In this document: positions 1 to 8,357 of the stretch, one piece after another
Layout of the letters: the number at the start of each line of letters is the position of its first letter
How positions within the stretch are numbered: the first letter of the stretch is position 1
From: JAAYBT01 sp964404395
Lineage (GTDB): Bacteria; Bacillota; Clostridia; Acetivibrionales; DTU013
Reading direction: 5' to 3'
Length of the DNA: 28,254 bases
NCBI GenBank assembly: GCA_964404395.1
Contig: CAYOKA010000016.1
Span: 1-28,254, forward strand
Program-made: the position numbers and the translations under genes
Notes under the pieces: generated by a model
Seen by the model: only the letters and a program-made list of their open reading frames with translations
Told to the model about the DNA's origin: nothing
The model's database searches: none

Positions 1-60
1 GTAACGGCCCCTTATAGGGGCAGAGCAAGCCACCCGTTTTACGGGTGGTCATGATAGTGC
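1..60. repeat. Paired hairpins, possible IS200/IS605-type end
   Basis: Two hairpins lie side by side at the left edge. The first has GCCCC and GGGGC arms around TTATA (about 8-22). The second has CCACCCGT and ACGGGTGG arms around TTT (about 32-50). No T tract follows, so they are not a typical terminator. GC-rich hairpins of this kind mark the ends of IS200/IS605-type elements, but no transposase is inside the window, so this reading is tentative. Confidence 0.3.
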
Positions 61-120
61 TCCGAAGCGTGGAGGTGTTGCAATATGAATTTGAAAACTA
101 TATTATACTGTATTCTTAAC

Positions 121-161
121 GGACAAATGTCATATTTCTAGATATTTGGGTTTGATATAAT
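121..161 (+). promoter_or_regulatory. Crp-type operator and promoter, site 1
   Basis: The palindrome GACAAATGTC (122-131) sits in the longer motif GGACAAATGTCATATTT (121-137). A perfect -10 box TATAAT lies at 156-161, which places the start of transcription near 168 and the operator centre at about -41.5. The -35 position (TATTTC) does not match consensus, as expected for an activator-dependent promoter. Related motifs at the same distance from a -10 box occur at 3433 and 8591. The likely targets are the phosphorylase and guanine deaminase genes, with a leader of about 165 nt. Confidence 0.65.
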
Positions 162-332
162 GAAACAAATTGATAATAAATAATGGGGAATCAATCAAGA
201 TGGAACAACAGGATCTGAGCAGACCGAATCATCTCATTAATATAGATGTTGCTGTATATATTACGCCCATAGATGTTGTGAGTATTAGATAAAAACGTAT
301 AAATCATTGTTAGAGAAGGAGTAATGGTAAAA

Positions 333-1154
333 ATGCGTGAATACAAACAAAAACTTGAACATGCAGCGCAATATTTACGTCTACAAGCATCCATCGGACC
401 AAAGAATGGGATAGTACTGGGCAGTGGTCTTAGCGAGTTCTTTGAACAACTTGATAACCCACAAGTAATTCCGTTTGAAGAAGTGGCCGGAATGCCATTA
501 ACAACCGTTGAAGGACATCATGGTGCTTTTGTGTTCGGTGAATACGAGGGCAAAAAGATTGTTGTCCTTAGAGGGAGGCTGCATTATTATGAAGGTTACA
601 CTCAACAGGAAATTACAATTCCGATTCGCATTATGAAACTGCTGGGTGTAGAAAATGTAATATTAACCAACGCTGCTGGAGGGGTTAATCTTTCGTTTTC
701 GCCTGGGACATTAATGTTAATTACCGATCATATTAATTATTCTGGAGCAAATCCACTAATCGGAGCAAACCTTGAGAATTTTGGACCGAGGTTTCCCGAT
801 ATGTCTAATGTATATAGTTATGAGCTAAGAGAACAGTTGAAAAAACTAGCATTGAGTAACAATATATTCGTGAAAGAAGGCGTATATGCTATGTATAGTG
901 GACCAAACTATGAAACACCCGCGGAAGTACGATTTTTAAGAACTATGGGAGCAGATGCTGTAGGTATGTCAACTGTACCAGAAGCATTAGTGGCTAGGCA
1001 TTCTGGAATAAATGTGATCGGTATTTCATGTATAACTAATATGGCTGCAGGAGTATCTTCAGAAGAACTTGACCATTCCAAAGTTGTAACTACTGCAAAC
1101 CGTGTAAAAAAAGAATTCATAGAATTATTGAGGGTAGCTATCTCAATTTTATAG
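333..1154 (+). CDS. punA: Purine nucleoside phosphorylase (trimeric type)
   Basis: This cytosolic enzyme splits purine (deoxy)nucleosides with phosphate into free base and (deoxy)ribose-1-phosphate. The 273-residue product has the family landmarks: GSGL near residue 30, the GHHG phosphate-site motif at 61-64, GRLHYYEGY at 81-89, LTNAAGG at 111-117, NYETPAE at 192-198, GMSTVPE at 211-217 and Asn236 in CITNMAAG, the position that in this class reads 6-oxopurines. Length is normal for the PunA/PupG class. An ATG at 324 is in frame, but it lies only 2 nt after AGAAGGAG (314-321); the ATG at 333 has an 11-nt spacing and gives the more usual N-terminus. Guanine deaminase follows after 147 nt, consistent with salvage of guanosine and inosine. 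Site 1 at 121 is the probable promoter. Confidence 0.95.
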   Translation: MREYKQKLEHAAQYLRLQASIGPKNGIVLGSGLSEFFEQLDNPQVIPFEEVAGMPLTTVEGHHGAFVFGEYEGKKIVVLRGRLHYYEGYTQQEITIPIRIMKLLGVENVILTNAAGGVNLSFSPGTLMLITDHINYSGANPLIGANLENFGPRFPDMSNVYSYELREQLKKLALSNNIFVKEGVYAMYSGPNYETPAEVRFLRTMGADAVGMSTVPEALVARHSGINVIGISCITNMAAGVSSEELDHSKVVTTANRVKKEFIELLRVAISIL

Positions 1155-1301
1155 CAAAATTAAATATTATTTTAGGTATTTTTGATTGAATAACTGATGT
1201 ATAGTTTACTACTGAATCTTTGTGCTATTAAATAGTCCCGATTACCAATTGTCACTTATTATAGTTTCTATGCATAAAAGTAGGATTCTGAAAGGTCCAT
1301 T

Positions 1302-2549
1302 ATGGAATGTTATAAAGGAGATATTGTATTTACTGCGGAGGAAGATAGTTTCACCGTATTAAAGAACGGATATATTTTTGTTCAGGATGGTATTGTTAAA
1401 GATGTTTATTCTATTTTTCCTGCAGAATACAATGGCATATATATAAGTGATTATAGTAATAAACTCATTATTCCAAGTTTTTGCGATTTACATACACATG
1501 CGCCGCAATTTGCCAACATAGGGCTTGGTCTAGACATGGAACTGCTTCAATGGCTGGAGACATACACCTTCCCAGAGGAAGCTAAATACGCAGATACCCA
1601 ATATGCAAGAAAAAGATACCAGTTTGTTGCAGATGCTCTTATTCGAGTTGGTACAACGCGAGCGGTCTTATTCGCTACTATTCATAAGGAAGCTACAGAG
1701 CTGCTCATGAGTATTTTGGAGGAGGCAGGAATTTGTTGCTATGTAGGCAAAGTCAACATGGACAGAGGCTGCCCTGAATATATTAGAGAGACAACAGCTG
1801 ACTCGATATCGAATACCATAGAATGGATAGAAAGAACAAAGGATAAATACCAAAACGTACGTCCGATTATTACGCCGCGGTTTGTGCCTGCCTGTTCAAG
1901 CAAGCTTATGGAAGAAATGGCAAGGCTTTCGCGAAAATTTGATTTGCCAATACAGAGCCATTTGGACGAGAATAAAGGAGAGATAGAGTTAGTATCATGT
2001 TTGCATCCTGCTGAAAGGAGCTATGCACATGTTTATTACTCCCATGGGTTGCTAGGTCATAGAACGCTCATGGCGCATTGTATACACATGGATGACTCTG
2101 AAATAGGGCTACTTAAAGAAACCAAAACGATAACTGTTCATTGCCCTTTTTCCAATATGAACTTGGCGAGTGGTATTATGCCTGTAACTCAGTTGCTGGA
2201 TATGGGCGTAAAAATAGGGCTTGGTTCAGATGTAAGCGCAGGTCATACGCCCTCTATACGTGCTGCTATGGTGGCGGCCATTAATGCTTCAAAACTATTA
2301 TATGAGCGGACAGGGCAGGAAATCCTTACGGAATCGCAAGCATTTTATTTGGCAACAAAATCATCGGGCACAATCTTCGGTAAAGTGGGGAGCTTTGAAC
2401 GTGGTTATGAATTTGATGCATTAATAATTGATGATGGACATCTTAGCGCAAATGAGGATTTAGATTTGTATCAGCGGATACATCGATACATTTATACGGG
2501 GGATGATAGAAATATAATCAAACGTTTTTGTAAAGGGAAAGAGTTATAG
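1302..2549 (+). CDS. guaD: Guanine deaminase
   Basis: This zinc amidohydrolase converts guanine to xanthine and ammonia. The 415-residue product has the amidohydrolase metal ligands His64 and His66 (DLHTH), His220 (QSHLDEN, with Glu223 as the likely acid/base), His259 (AHC) and Asp310 (LGSD). The segments HAPQF (66-70), TYTFPEE and TPRFVPACSS (191-200) are typical of guanine deaminases rather than other members of the superfamily. A weak AAAGG ribosome binding site precedes the ATG. It follows the nucleoside phosphorylase, whose reaction on guanosine gives its substrate. The 147-nt gap before it holds no copy of the operator with the right promoter spacing, so it is probably co-transcribed with the phosphorylase, although an independent promoter cannot be excluded. 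Confidence 0.93.
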   Translation: MECYKGDIVFTAEEDSFTVLKNGYIFVQDGIVKDVYSIFPAEYNGIYISDYSNKLIIPSFCDLHTHAPQFANIGLGLDMELLQWLETYTFPEEAKYADTQYARKRYQFVADALIRVGTTRAVLFATIHKEATELLMSILEEAGICCYVGKVNMDRGCPEYIRETTADSISNTIEWIERTKDKYQNVRPIITPRFVPACSSKLMEEMARLSRKFDLPIQSHLDENKGEIELVSCLHPAERSYAHVYYSHGLLGHRTLMAHCIHMDDSEIGLLKETKTITVHCPFSNMNLASGIMPVTQLLDMGVKIGLGSDVSAGHTPSIRAAMVAAINASKLLYERTGQEILTESQAFYLATKSSGTIFGKVGSFERGYEFDALIIDDGHLSANEDLDLYQRIHRYIYTGDDRNIIKRFCKGKEL

Positions 2550-2730
2550 AATTGCTTGCTTGTGACCGATGGGAAAATGTAACTAATTGTAGATTAAAAT
2601 ATTATGTAAGGGAGATAAACTTTTGCAGAAATGCTGTTATTCGATACTCATTTATATATAATAAAACCTTTTTGAGTTTGTAATCTACACTGACAACCGC
2701 ATTGAACTTAATTTTGGTGGTCACCATTAT

Positions 2731-3393
2731 TTAGGGGTATGCAGGACTGGGATTATCCAATAAGACAATCTTTCCTTGGGTTTTCTTGATGACACCATCC
2801 AATATCAATTCGTTTAAGATTCTCCTAAAATGGCGTTCTGTTGTTCCCAGACATTGAGATGCTTCTTTAATATCCAGCATTAATTCATTGCACCTTTGAT
2901 TCACAGACTGTTCTATAAGATAGCGTACTACGCGGGTTTTGATTGAGTATAGCTTGGTACTGGAATTATCTTGAGAGGTTTGGTATAGTTTTTTTGCAAA
3001 GCGTCCACATACCATCTGAAGAAAAGCAACGTTTTGCATCAAAACCGTATAAAAAGCATCGTGAGAAATCGCAATTGCTTCCACTTTACAAATCGCGCAT
3101 ACATCGTGCAAAGCAGTGGATTCAGTTAAAAGTTCAATATCACCATTTAACTCTCCTGGATCCAAATAGCCTACCACTATAATTTTCCCGTCTTCTGATA
3201 GATGAGATACCCTGCATCTGCCGGACATGATAATGTAAAAATATTTAAGTTGCTCGCCTGTTGTACACAAATAATCACCCGATTCAAACCGATGCAGTTC
3301 AATTTGTGACCAGATTTTTTTTGGCAGAGCTTTCATCAATCTTTGTTGCGAGATGTATTTCTCAATTTTTTTTATATTATAATCTATTATCAT
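2731..3393 (-). CDS. Crp/Fnr-family regulator, YeiL-like
   Basis: This 220-residue DNA-binding regulator has an N-terminal cyclic-nucleotide-binding fold (about 20-130, with YIIMSGRCRV and the GELNGDIELL turn), a dimerisation helix (about 130-160) and a C-terminal winged helix. The predicted recognition helix spans about residues 184-196 (TTERHFRRIL). Domain order and the GEIEL-like turn resemble E. coli YeiL, a regulator encoded beside nucleoside genes. No cysteine cluster of the Fnr iron-sulfur type is seen. The gene ends convergently with guanine deaminase and starts divergently from the transporter operon, with operator site 2 centred 45 bp before its start codon, so it probably controls that operon and perhaps itself. 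No Shine-Dalgarno is visible before the ATG at 3393, so the mRNA may be leaderless or poorly translated. The ligand cannot be told from sequence; a nucleoside or nucleotide is only a guess. Confidence 0.88.
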   Translation of the reverse strand: MIIDYNIKKIEKYISQQRLMKALPKKIWSQIELHRFESGDYLCTTGEQLKYFYIIMSGRCRVSHLSEDGKIIVVGYLDPGELNGDIELLTESTALHDVCAICKVEAIAISHDAFYTVLMQNVAFLQMVCGRFAKKLYQTSQDNSSTKLYSIKTRVVRYLIEQSVNQRCNELMLDIKEASQCLGTTERHFRRILNELILDGVIKKTQGKIVLLDNPSPAYP

Positions 3394-3809
3394 AATTTAC
3401 ATGGGCGCAGTTTATTAAGTTGCGTAGTTCTCGGACATTTGTCATTTACGCTGTTGCTTTTTTTAGTATAGTTAATAGTGTTAGATTTGTAAAGTGTGCA
3501 ATCGGGTCTATGTCTGTCGCACAACTGGGCTATTATCTGCTTCCAGAATAAAAGAGTGAAATAGTATATTCATTTGCTGTTGAAGTTGAAAGGCTGGCAA
3601 ATTAACCATTAGCGGGCTATCGTTTAAAATGTGAGGGAGAGTTAAACCTGAAAAAAGCGAATTAGTGTGTAACTAGACTGGAAAAGGAAGTGATATGTGC
3701 TCTTGAATACTGGAGCATGGCATGATAGATTAGGCAAAACATGCGTGTGGGCGGCTTAAACGGTAATTTTAGTTTTCTATTTTTAATAAAAAAACAGGAG
3801 GAAAAAACA
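3394..3809. other. Divergent regulatory region and long leader
   Basis: This gap separates the Crp-type regulator from the transporter operon. It contains operator and promoter site 2 at 3433-3472. Transcription from there would give a leader of about 330 nt before the lipoprotein ATG. I looked for a purine riboswitch core in the leader and did not find one. TGTGC and GCACA arms near 3495-3525 could form a small stem. No convincing gene is present; an in-frame ATG at 3741 only extends the lipoprotein frame without a signal peptide. Confidence 0.6.
3433..3472 (+). promoter_or_regulatory. Crp-type operator and promoter, site 2
   Basis: The motif GGACATTTGTCATTTAC (3433-3449) contains the palindrome GACATTTGTC (3434-3443). 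A -10 box TATAGT lies at 3467-3472, 28.5 bp from the palindrome centre, and the -35 position reads ATTTAC. The 17-nt motif is identical to site 3, and the spacing to the -10 box is the same. It points to the transporter operon and also lies directly upstream of the regulator gene on the other strand. Confidence 0.68.
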
Positions 3810-4886
3810 ATGAAAAAGATTATTTGCCTGATGCTTGCTTTATTGATGGTTGTTGGGTTTGCTGGATGCCAATCCGGTTCCGGAACTCCTGGGGCCACAC
3901 AAACCGACGTACCACAGAAGATTGCAGTAATTACAGGCACCGGCGGTTTGGGCGATCAGAGTCTAAATGACTATTGTTATGAAGGCGCCGCAAAGTTAAA
4001 AGATGAAGGCGTAAAGGTAGACGTGGTAGAACCCAAAGATGCCTCCGACATTGAAGAACTACAAAGGGCATATGCCGAAACCGGAGAATATGTGCTTATA
4101 GTTTGTATCGGTTTTGACAATTCGAATGCTTTAAAGATTGTTTCTGCTGAGTTCCCTGATCAAATGTTTGCCATTACTGACGATCAAGTCGATGCCCCCA
4201 ATGTGGCAAGTCTTAATTTCAAGGGTGAGGAAACAGGGTTTTTACTCGGAGTTCTCTCTGGGCTGCTTGTTAAAGATGGAGACTTGCCTAACTCTCGCGG
4301 TAACAATATGGTAGGTTTTATTGCAGGTTTAGATTTCTATGTTCCCAATACTTTCGCGGCTGGTTTTGAGGCAGGAGCCCGCCTCGTGAACGCTGATGCC
4401 ACCGCTTATAATGCGTATGTGGGGAGCTATAGTGATCCATCCACAGCTGCAGAACAAGCAACCAGCATGTATAATCAAGGAGTTGATATCATTTTTGCCT
4501 GCGCTGGAGGTTCGGGACTAGGAATATTTAATGCGGCGGAATCTTGTGATGAATATGCACTTGGCCTTGAGGGAAATCAAAACTCCTTAGCACCCGATTA
4601 TATTATTGCAAGCGGTATTCGTAATTGGTCAAGTTTTGTATATGATACATGCAAACTTGCTTTAAAAGGTGAGTTGACAGGAGGCGTAATTGTTTACGGA
4701 ATTGCAGAGGATGCTTTGTACAACGAATATGAAGGTAGCAATATTGATGTGAGCGACGAAATAGTATCTGAAGTTAAACGCTATTCCGATCTGGTTGCAG
4801 ACGGCACTTTGGTAATTCCTGCAACCCTTGATGAAGTTGATTCATTTATTGAAACAAATGGATCAACGCATGGGATAGGCTATTAA
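3810..4886 (+). CDS. nupN: BMP-family nucleoside-binding lipoprotein
   Basis: This is the extracellular substrate receptor of an ABC importer, tethered to the outer face of the membrane. The 358-residue product starts with a lipoprotein signal peptide (MKK, hydrophobic stretch, lipobox FAGC with Cys20 as the lipid anchor) and a Ser/Gly/Thr-rich linker. The mature part is a BMP/PnrA domain, with TGTGGLGDQSLND near residues 41-53 matching the GLGDxSFND signature of the nucleoside-binding PnrA/Med family. The ATG at 3810 is chosen because AGGAGG (3796-3801) sits 8 nt upstream and the signal peptide begins there. The ATPase follows after 36 nt and two permeases after that. Purine nucleosides are the likely ligands from family and context; the exact nucleoside cannot be read off. 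Confidence 0.93.
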   Translation: MKKIICLMLALLMVVGFAGCQSGSGTPGATQTDVPQKIAVITGTGGLGDQSLNDYCYEGAAKLKDEGVKVDVVEPKDASDIEELQRAYAETGEYVLIVCIGFDNSNALKIVSAEFPDQMFAITDDQVDAPNVASLNFKGEETGFLLGVLSGLLVKDGDLPNSRGNNMVGFIAGLDFYVPNTFAAGFEAGARLVNADATAYNAYVGSYSDPSTAAEQATSMYNQGVDIIFACAGGSGLGIFNAAESCDEYALGLEGNQNSLAPDYIIASGIRNWSSFVYDTCKLALKGELTGGVIVYGIAEDALYNEYEGSNIDVSDEIVSEVKRYSDLVADGTLVIPATLDEVDSFIETNGSTHGIGY

Positions 4887-4922
4887 ACATAACTACTTTG
4901 CAGGATAAAGAAGCAGAAAAAA

Positions 4923-6446
4923 ATGGATACGATGCTTGAAACAAAAAACATTAAAGTTTGCTTTGGAGATTTGGTGGCGAATGATCACGTAGATTTCGTA
5001 TGCGAGAAAGGCTCGATTGTTTCCCTGCTTGGAGAAAATGGAGCCGGGAAAACGACTCTTATGAAAGTGGTCTACGGGTTATGTCAACCACAGGAAGGCC
5101 AAATTTTATTTGAGGGTGAAGAAGTTGCAATCAAGTCTCCTCAAGACGCTATCCGGCTTGGTATTCAGATGGTTCACCAGCATTTTATGCTGGTGAACCA
5201 TCTAACGGTTGCGGATAATATAGTTATGGGGAATGAACCCCGAAAATTCGGCATTTACCGACGTAAAGAGGCTGAAAAAATAGCAAGAGATTTGTCTGAG
5301 CAATATGGGTTATATTTGGATCCAAAGCAGAAGGTTGGAAATCTTTCCGTAGGAGAGAAACAACGCACAGAGATTATCAAAGCATTATATCACAGCGCTA
5401 AATTATTGATTCTGGATGAACCAACGGCAGTTTTGACACCTCAGGAAATTAGAGATCTTTTTAAGGTTATCCAAAGACTAAAAGAAGAAGGAAAATCTGT
5501 TATTTTGATAACGCATAAGCTTCACGAAACCATGGCAATCGCTGATAAAGTTTTTGTGTTGCGAAATGGAGTTATGGCTGGATGCGTAGACAAGAAAGAT
5601 ACAAATACAAAAGAGCTCACAAAAATGATGGTAGGTCGTGAACTGAATCCATTTAAAAGGATATCGCAGCCAATTGGCGATGTCATGTTACAGGTGCATA
5701 ATCTCACATATGTCAACCACAACGGTACAAAAATACTTGATAATCTATCCATTGATATTCATGCAGGTGAGATCTATGGTCTGGCTGGTATTGAAGGAAA
5801 TGGGCAACAGGACTTAATTGAGGTGGTTTGCGGAATCATCAAGGGATGGACTGGAGAAGTAAAAATAGAAGGTCAAAGCATTTTTAGCAAAAATGTACAG
5901 GATATTATCAATATGAATATATCCTGTATACACTCGGATCGGCATGACAGAGGATTACTGCTTGACATGGACGCAAAAAGCAATGTTTTACTAGGGTATC
6001 AGAAGTTCCAGGCTTTTCGTACAAAGTTTGGCCTCTTAAATTGGGGAAAAATCGCAAATATGGCGAAAAACGTGTTTGAGAAATTAAATGTAAAGCCGAA
6101 CAACGTCGATAATGCTACACGAGGCTTTTCAGGAGGGAATCAACAAAAAATTCTTATAGGCCGAGAACTGGAAAGACAACCCAAACTTGCACTTGTTGCT
6201 CATCCCACGCGCGGCATAGATATAGGTGCTTGTGAAACTATACATCAGAGTATTCTTGAACTTCGGGGAAATGGATCGGCAATTTTGCTAATAACAGCGG
6301 ATTTTGATGAGCTGTTTAAGCTTTCAGATCGTATTGGTGTGCTTTATGAAGGCCGTCTTATGACTGAGGGGAAAGCTGAAGACTACACACCTAATGAACT
6401 CGGGTATTACATGGGAGGTGGTGACGGCTGTGCTAAAGAAAAATAA
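4923..6446 (+). CDS. nupO: Nucleoside ABC transporter, double ATPase
   Basis: This energises the importer with two fused ABC domains (507 residues). Domain 1 has Walker A GENGAGKTT (37-45), a Q-loop in HQHFMLV (from about 86), signature LSVGEKQ near 141 and Walker B LLILDEP near 160. Domain 2 has a degenerate Walker A (GIEGNGQQDL, Lys replaced), signature FSGGNQQK and HPTRGIDIG in place of a classic Walker B, the usual asymmetry of the YufO/RbsA-like group. The start at 4923 has only a weak AGGAT upstream; an ATG at 4932 is possible. Its 3' end overlaps the first permease, so the two are translationally coupled. A perfect 17-bp inverted repeat lies in the Q-loop codons (separate entry). Confidence 0.94.
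   Translation: MDTMLETKNIKVCFGDLVANDHVDFVCEKGSIVSLLGENGAGKTTLMKVVYGLCQPQEGQILFEGEEVAIKSPQDAIRLGIQMVHQHFMLVNHLTVADNIVMGNEPRKFGIYRRKEAEKIARDLSEQYGLYLDPKQKVGNLSVGEKQRTEIIKALYHSAKLLILDEPTAVLTPQEIRDLFKVIQRLKEEGKSVILITHKLHETMAIADKVFVLRNGVMAGCVDKKDTNTKELTKMMVGRELNPFKRISQPIGDVMLQVHNLTYVNHNGTKILDNLSIDIHAGEIYGLAGIEGNGQQDLIEVVCGIIKGWTGEVKIEGQSIFSKNVQDIINMNISCIHSDRHDRGLLLDMDAKSNVLLGYQKFQAFRTKFGLLNWGKIANMAKNVFEKLNVKPNNVDNATRGFSGGNQQKILIGRELERQPKLALVAHPTRGIDIGACETIHQSILELRGNGSAILLITADFDELFKLSDRIGVLYEGRLMTEGKAEDYTPNELGYYMGGGDGCAKEK
5167..5203. repeat. Perfect 17-bp inverted repeat inside the ATPase gene
   Basis: Arms 5167-5183 and 5187-5203 are exact reverse complements with a TTT loop. On RNA this forms a strong hairpin early in the ATPase coding sequence, over the codons of the MVHQHFMLVNH segment. 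Part of the symmetry comes from conserved residues (VHQHFMLV), but the match continues into less constrained codons on both sides. No T tract follows, so it is not an obvious terminator. Confidence 0.9.
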
Positions 6447-7464
6447 AACGCTAACTATTACGATCCTGTCGTTACTTTTTGCGTTTGCAATAGGTACGAT
6501 CGTAATCTATGTATGTGGTTACGATATAGGACTAGCATATTCGGCCTTAATCAAGGGTTCGTTTGGGACGTTAAATTCCTTGGTTAAGACTTTTGAAAAA
6601 AGCGTTCCGCTTATTTTTTGTGGTTTGGCTGCCAGCATAGCAATTAGGAGCGGGATGTTCAACATTGGCGGCGATGGTCAGTTTATTTTTGGCGCTCTAG
6701 GCTATACATTGGCAGCGCTATTTCTTGATTTTTTGCCCGGGATTAGCCATGTCTTAGTCAGCTGTATTGCGGGCGTATTATTTGGTGCAGTATGGGCATT
6801 TATTCCTGCAATAATGAAAGTTAAGGTAGATGCTAACGAAGTAGTAACGACTGTAATGATGAACTATATTGCTATGTTGTTGGTTACTTATTTAGTTTCA
6901 GGTCCCCTCATGGGTGAAGGTTCAGTACCTGAAACTAAAAACTTTATTGAATCAGCGGTTATCCCTGAGATTTTCCAAGGCAAAGCCCTTACATGGGGAT
7001 TTGTATGCGCAATCATACCGTGCATGCTATATAATATTTTCATGAAACGTACTGCATTTGGATATTCAATAATGGCTTCAGGAATGAATAAACGAGCTGC
7101 ACAAGCCGGTGGAATACGTCCCAAAACGATACGCATAGGTGCGATGATGATCTCCGGTGCTATCGCAGGGCTGGGCGGCGCTATTATGGTTGGCTCTTCC
7201 TTCGGGCGGCTGACAGCATCTGTTTCAAATGGATATGGTTTCGAAGGAATCGCAATTGCGGTCTTAGGTCAGCATTCATCCTTTGGGATAGTACTCTCGT
7301 CATTATTGTTTGCTGCGCTGCATACTGGAAGTCTGTATATGGAGATGTTTGAGGGTGTACCAACAGAGATCGTCTCCCTTTTGCAAGGCATAGTAATTGT
7401 TATAGTTGCTTCACCATTGATTTTTGATTTTGTATTCCAGGGAAGGAGACGAAAAAGATGGTAG
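6430..7464 (+). CDS. nupP: Nucleoside ABC transporter permease 1
   Basis: This polytopic inner-membrane permease of the BPD_transp_2 family has about 344 residues. It has a hydrophobic first helix after LKKNKTLT, many further membrane segments and the cytoplasmic coupling region GMNKRAAQAGGI (EAA-like loop) near residue 220, followed by a Gly-rich stretch IAGLGGAIMVG. The frame is open from an ATG at 6394, but GGGAGG (6413-6418) points to GTG 6430 as the start, overlapping the ATPase stop by 17 nt. It ends overlapping the second permease by 7 nt, which indicates a tightly coupled operon. In B. subtilis the equivalent pair NupPQ carries guanosine; that substrate fits the neighbouring enzymes. 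Confidence 0.92.
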   Translation: MLKKNKTLTITILSLLFAFAIGTIVIYVCGYDIGLAYSALIKGSFGTLNSLVKTFEKSVPLIFCGLAASIAIRSGMFNIGGDGQFIFGALGYTLAALFLDFLPGISHVLVSCIAGVLFGAVWAFIPAIMKVKVDANEVVTTVMMNYIAMLLVTYLVSGPLMGEGSVPETKNFIESAVIPEIFQGKALTWGFVCAIIPCMLYNIFMKRTAFGYSIMASGMNKRAAQAGGIRPKTIRIGAMMISGAIAGLGGAIMVGSSFGRLTASVSNGYGFEGIAIAVLGQHSSFGIVLSSLLFAALHTGSLYMEMFEGVPTEIVSLLQGIVIVIVASPLIFDFVFQGRRRKRW

Positions 7465-8357
7465 ACGGGGTCTTTTCAACGGTTATGAGTATATTAGCGG
7501 CGAGTTTACGAATGGCTATTCCGATAAGCTTCGCTTCGATTGGCGGTGCTTATTCTGAAAAATCAGGTATTATTGCTCTTGGTTTGGAGGGATTTATGGC
7601 AATCGGAGCTTTTTCAGCTGTAATCGGAGCTTATTTGTTGCAAAGTGCTATAATGGGATTACTCTTCTCTATTATTGCTGGTGGTCTTTTTTCCAGCATT
7701 TATGCATTTTTAAGTATTCGCTATAAGGCTAATCAGACTGTTTGCGGTTTAGGTTTAAACATTATTGCGCAAGCGATAATATCAGTTTTAATGGTCGTTA
7801 TATTTGAGAGTAAAGGTAAATCATCTTTTGTTCCTTCCCTGCAACCGATTGAGCTCCCGTTAATCTCAAAAATACCAGGTTTAAACCAGATGTTCTCGGG
7901 ACACACAATTATATTTTATTTGCTGATAATAATAGCAATTTTGTCGTGGATTCTTTTTTACAAGACGCCATGGGGATTAAGAATGAGATCAACCGGAACA
8001 AATCCAGAGGTGATTATCGCACTTGGGTTAAGCTCGAAAAGAATACAGTATGTCTCGCAGTTTATTTGTGGAGCGTTATGTGGCCTTGGCGGTGCATATC
8101 TGTCAATTGGACAGCTGAATTTTTATAGTTTGGATATGGTTGCAGGGCGAGGATTTATTGCAATCGCAGTATTTTTGTTTGCAAACTGGAATCCGATCTT
8201 ATGTATTCCGGTATCATTGCTGTTTGGCTGCATGATGGCCATTCAGATGAGGTTGCAGACTTATGGTATGCCGTCTCAGCTAATACAAATGTTACCGTAC
8301 ATTTGCACTTTGCTTGTGCTTTTCAATACCAGACGAAGAGTAAAAAATTGTGGCTAA
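7458..8357 (+). CDS. nupQ: Nucleoside ABC transporter permease 2
   Basis: This second membrane subunit of the importer has 299 residues and belongs to the BPD_transp_2 family. About eight to ten hydrophobic segments are visible, and the N-terminal EKSGIIALGLEGFMAIGAF motif is highly typical of YufQ/NupQ-type permeases. The coupling loop is STGTNPEVIIALGL near residue 178, followed by GALCGLGGAYLSIGQ. The ATG lies within the end of permease 1 and is preceded by GGAAGGAGA. It closes the four-gene transporter operon; about 305 nt of non-coding DNA with a new promoter separates it from the hydrolase-like gene. Confidence 0.93.
   Translation: MVDGVFSTVMSILAASLRMAIPISFASIGGAYSEKSGIIALGLEGFMAIGAFSAVIGAYLLQSAIMGLLFSIIAGGLFSSIYAFLSIRYKANQTVCGLGLNIIAQAIISVLMVVIFESKGKSSFVPSLQPIELPLISKIPGLNQMFSGHTIIFYLLIIIAILSWILFYKTPWGLRMRSTGTNPEVIIALGLSSKRIQYVSQFICGALCGLGGAYLSIGQLNFYSLDMVAGRGFIAIAVFLFANWNPILCIPVSLLFGCMMAIQMRLQTYGMPSQLIQMLPYICTLLVLFNTRRRVKNCG

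Noticed and set aside
85..141. 18-codon ORF with a GGAGGTG ribosome binding site
   Set aside because: It is very short, overlaps the operator and its product has no recognisable feature; kept only as a note.
191..394. Minus-strand frame over the phosphorylase start
   Set aside because: It overlaps a clear gene, and its composition is that of an antisense shadow.
1244..1265. Possible fourth operator (TGTCA) before guanine deaminase
   Set aside because: Only one half-site matches and the following TATAGT is 11.5 bp away instead of 28.5, so the arrangement differs from the other three.
3480..3809. Purine riboswitch in the transporter leader
   Set aside because: I could not find the conserved junction and paired loops; the leader lacks the expected core.
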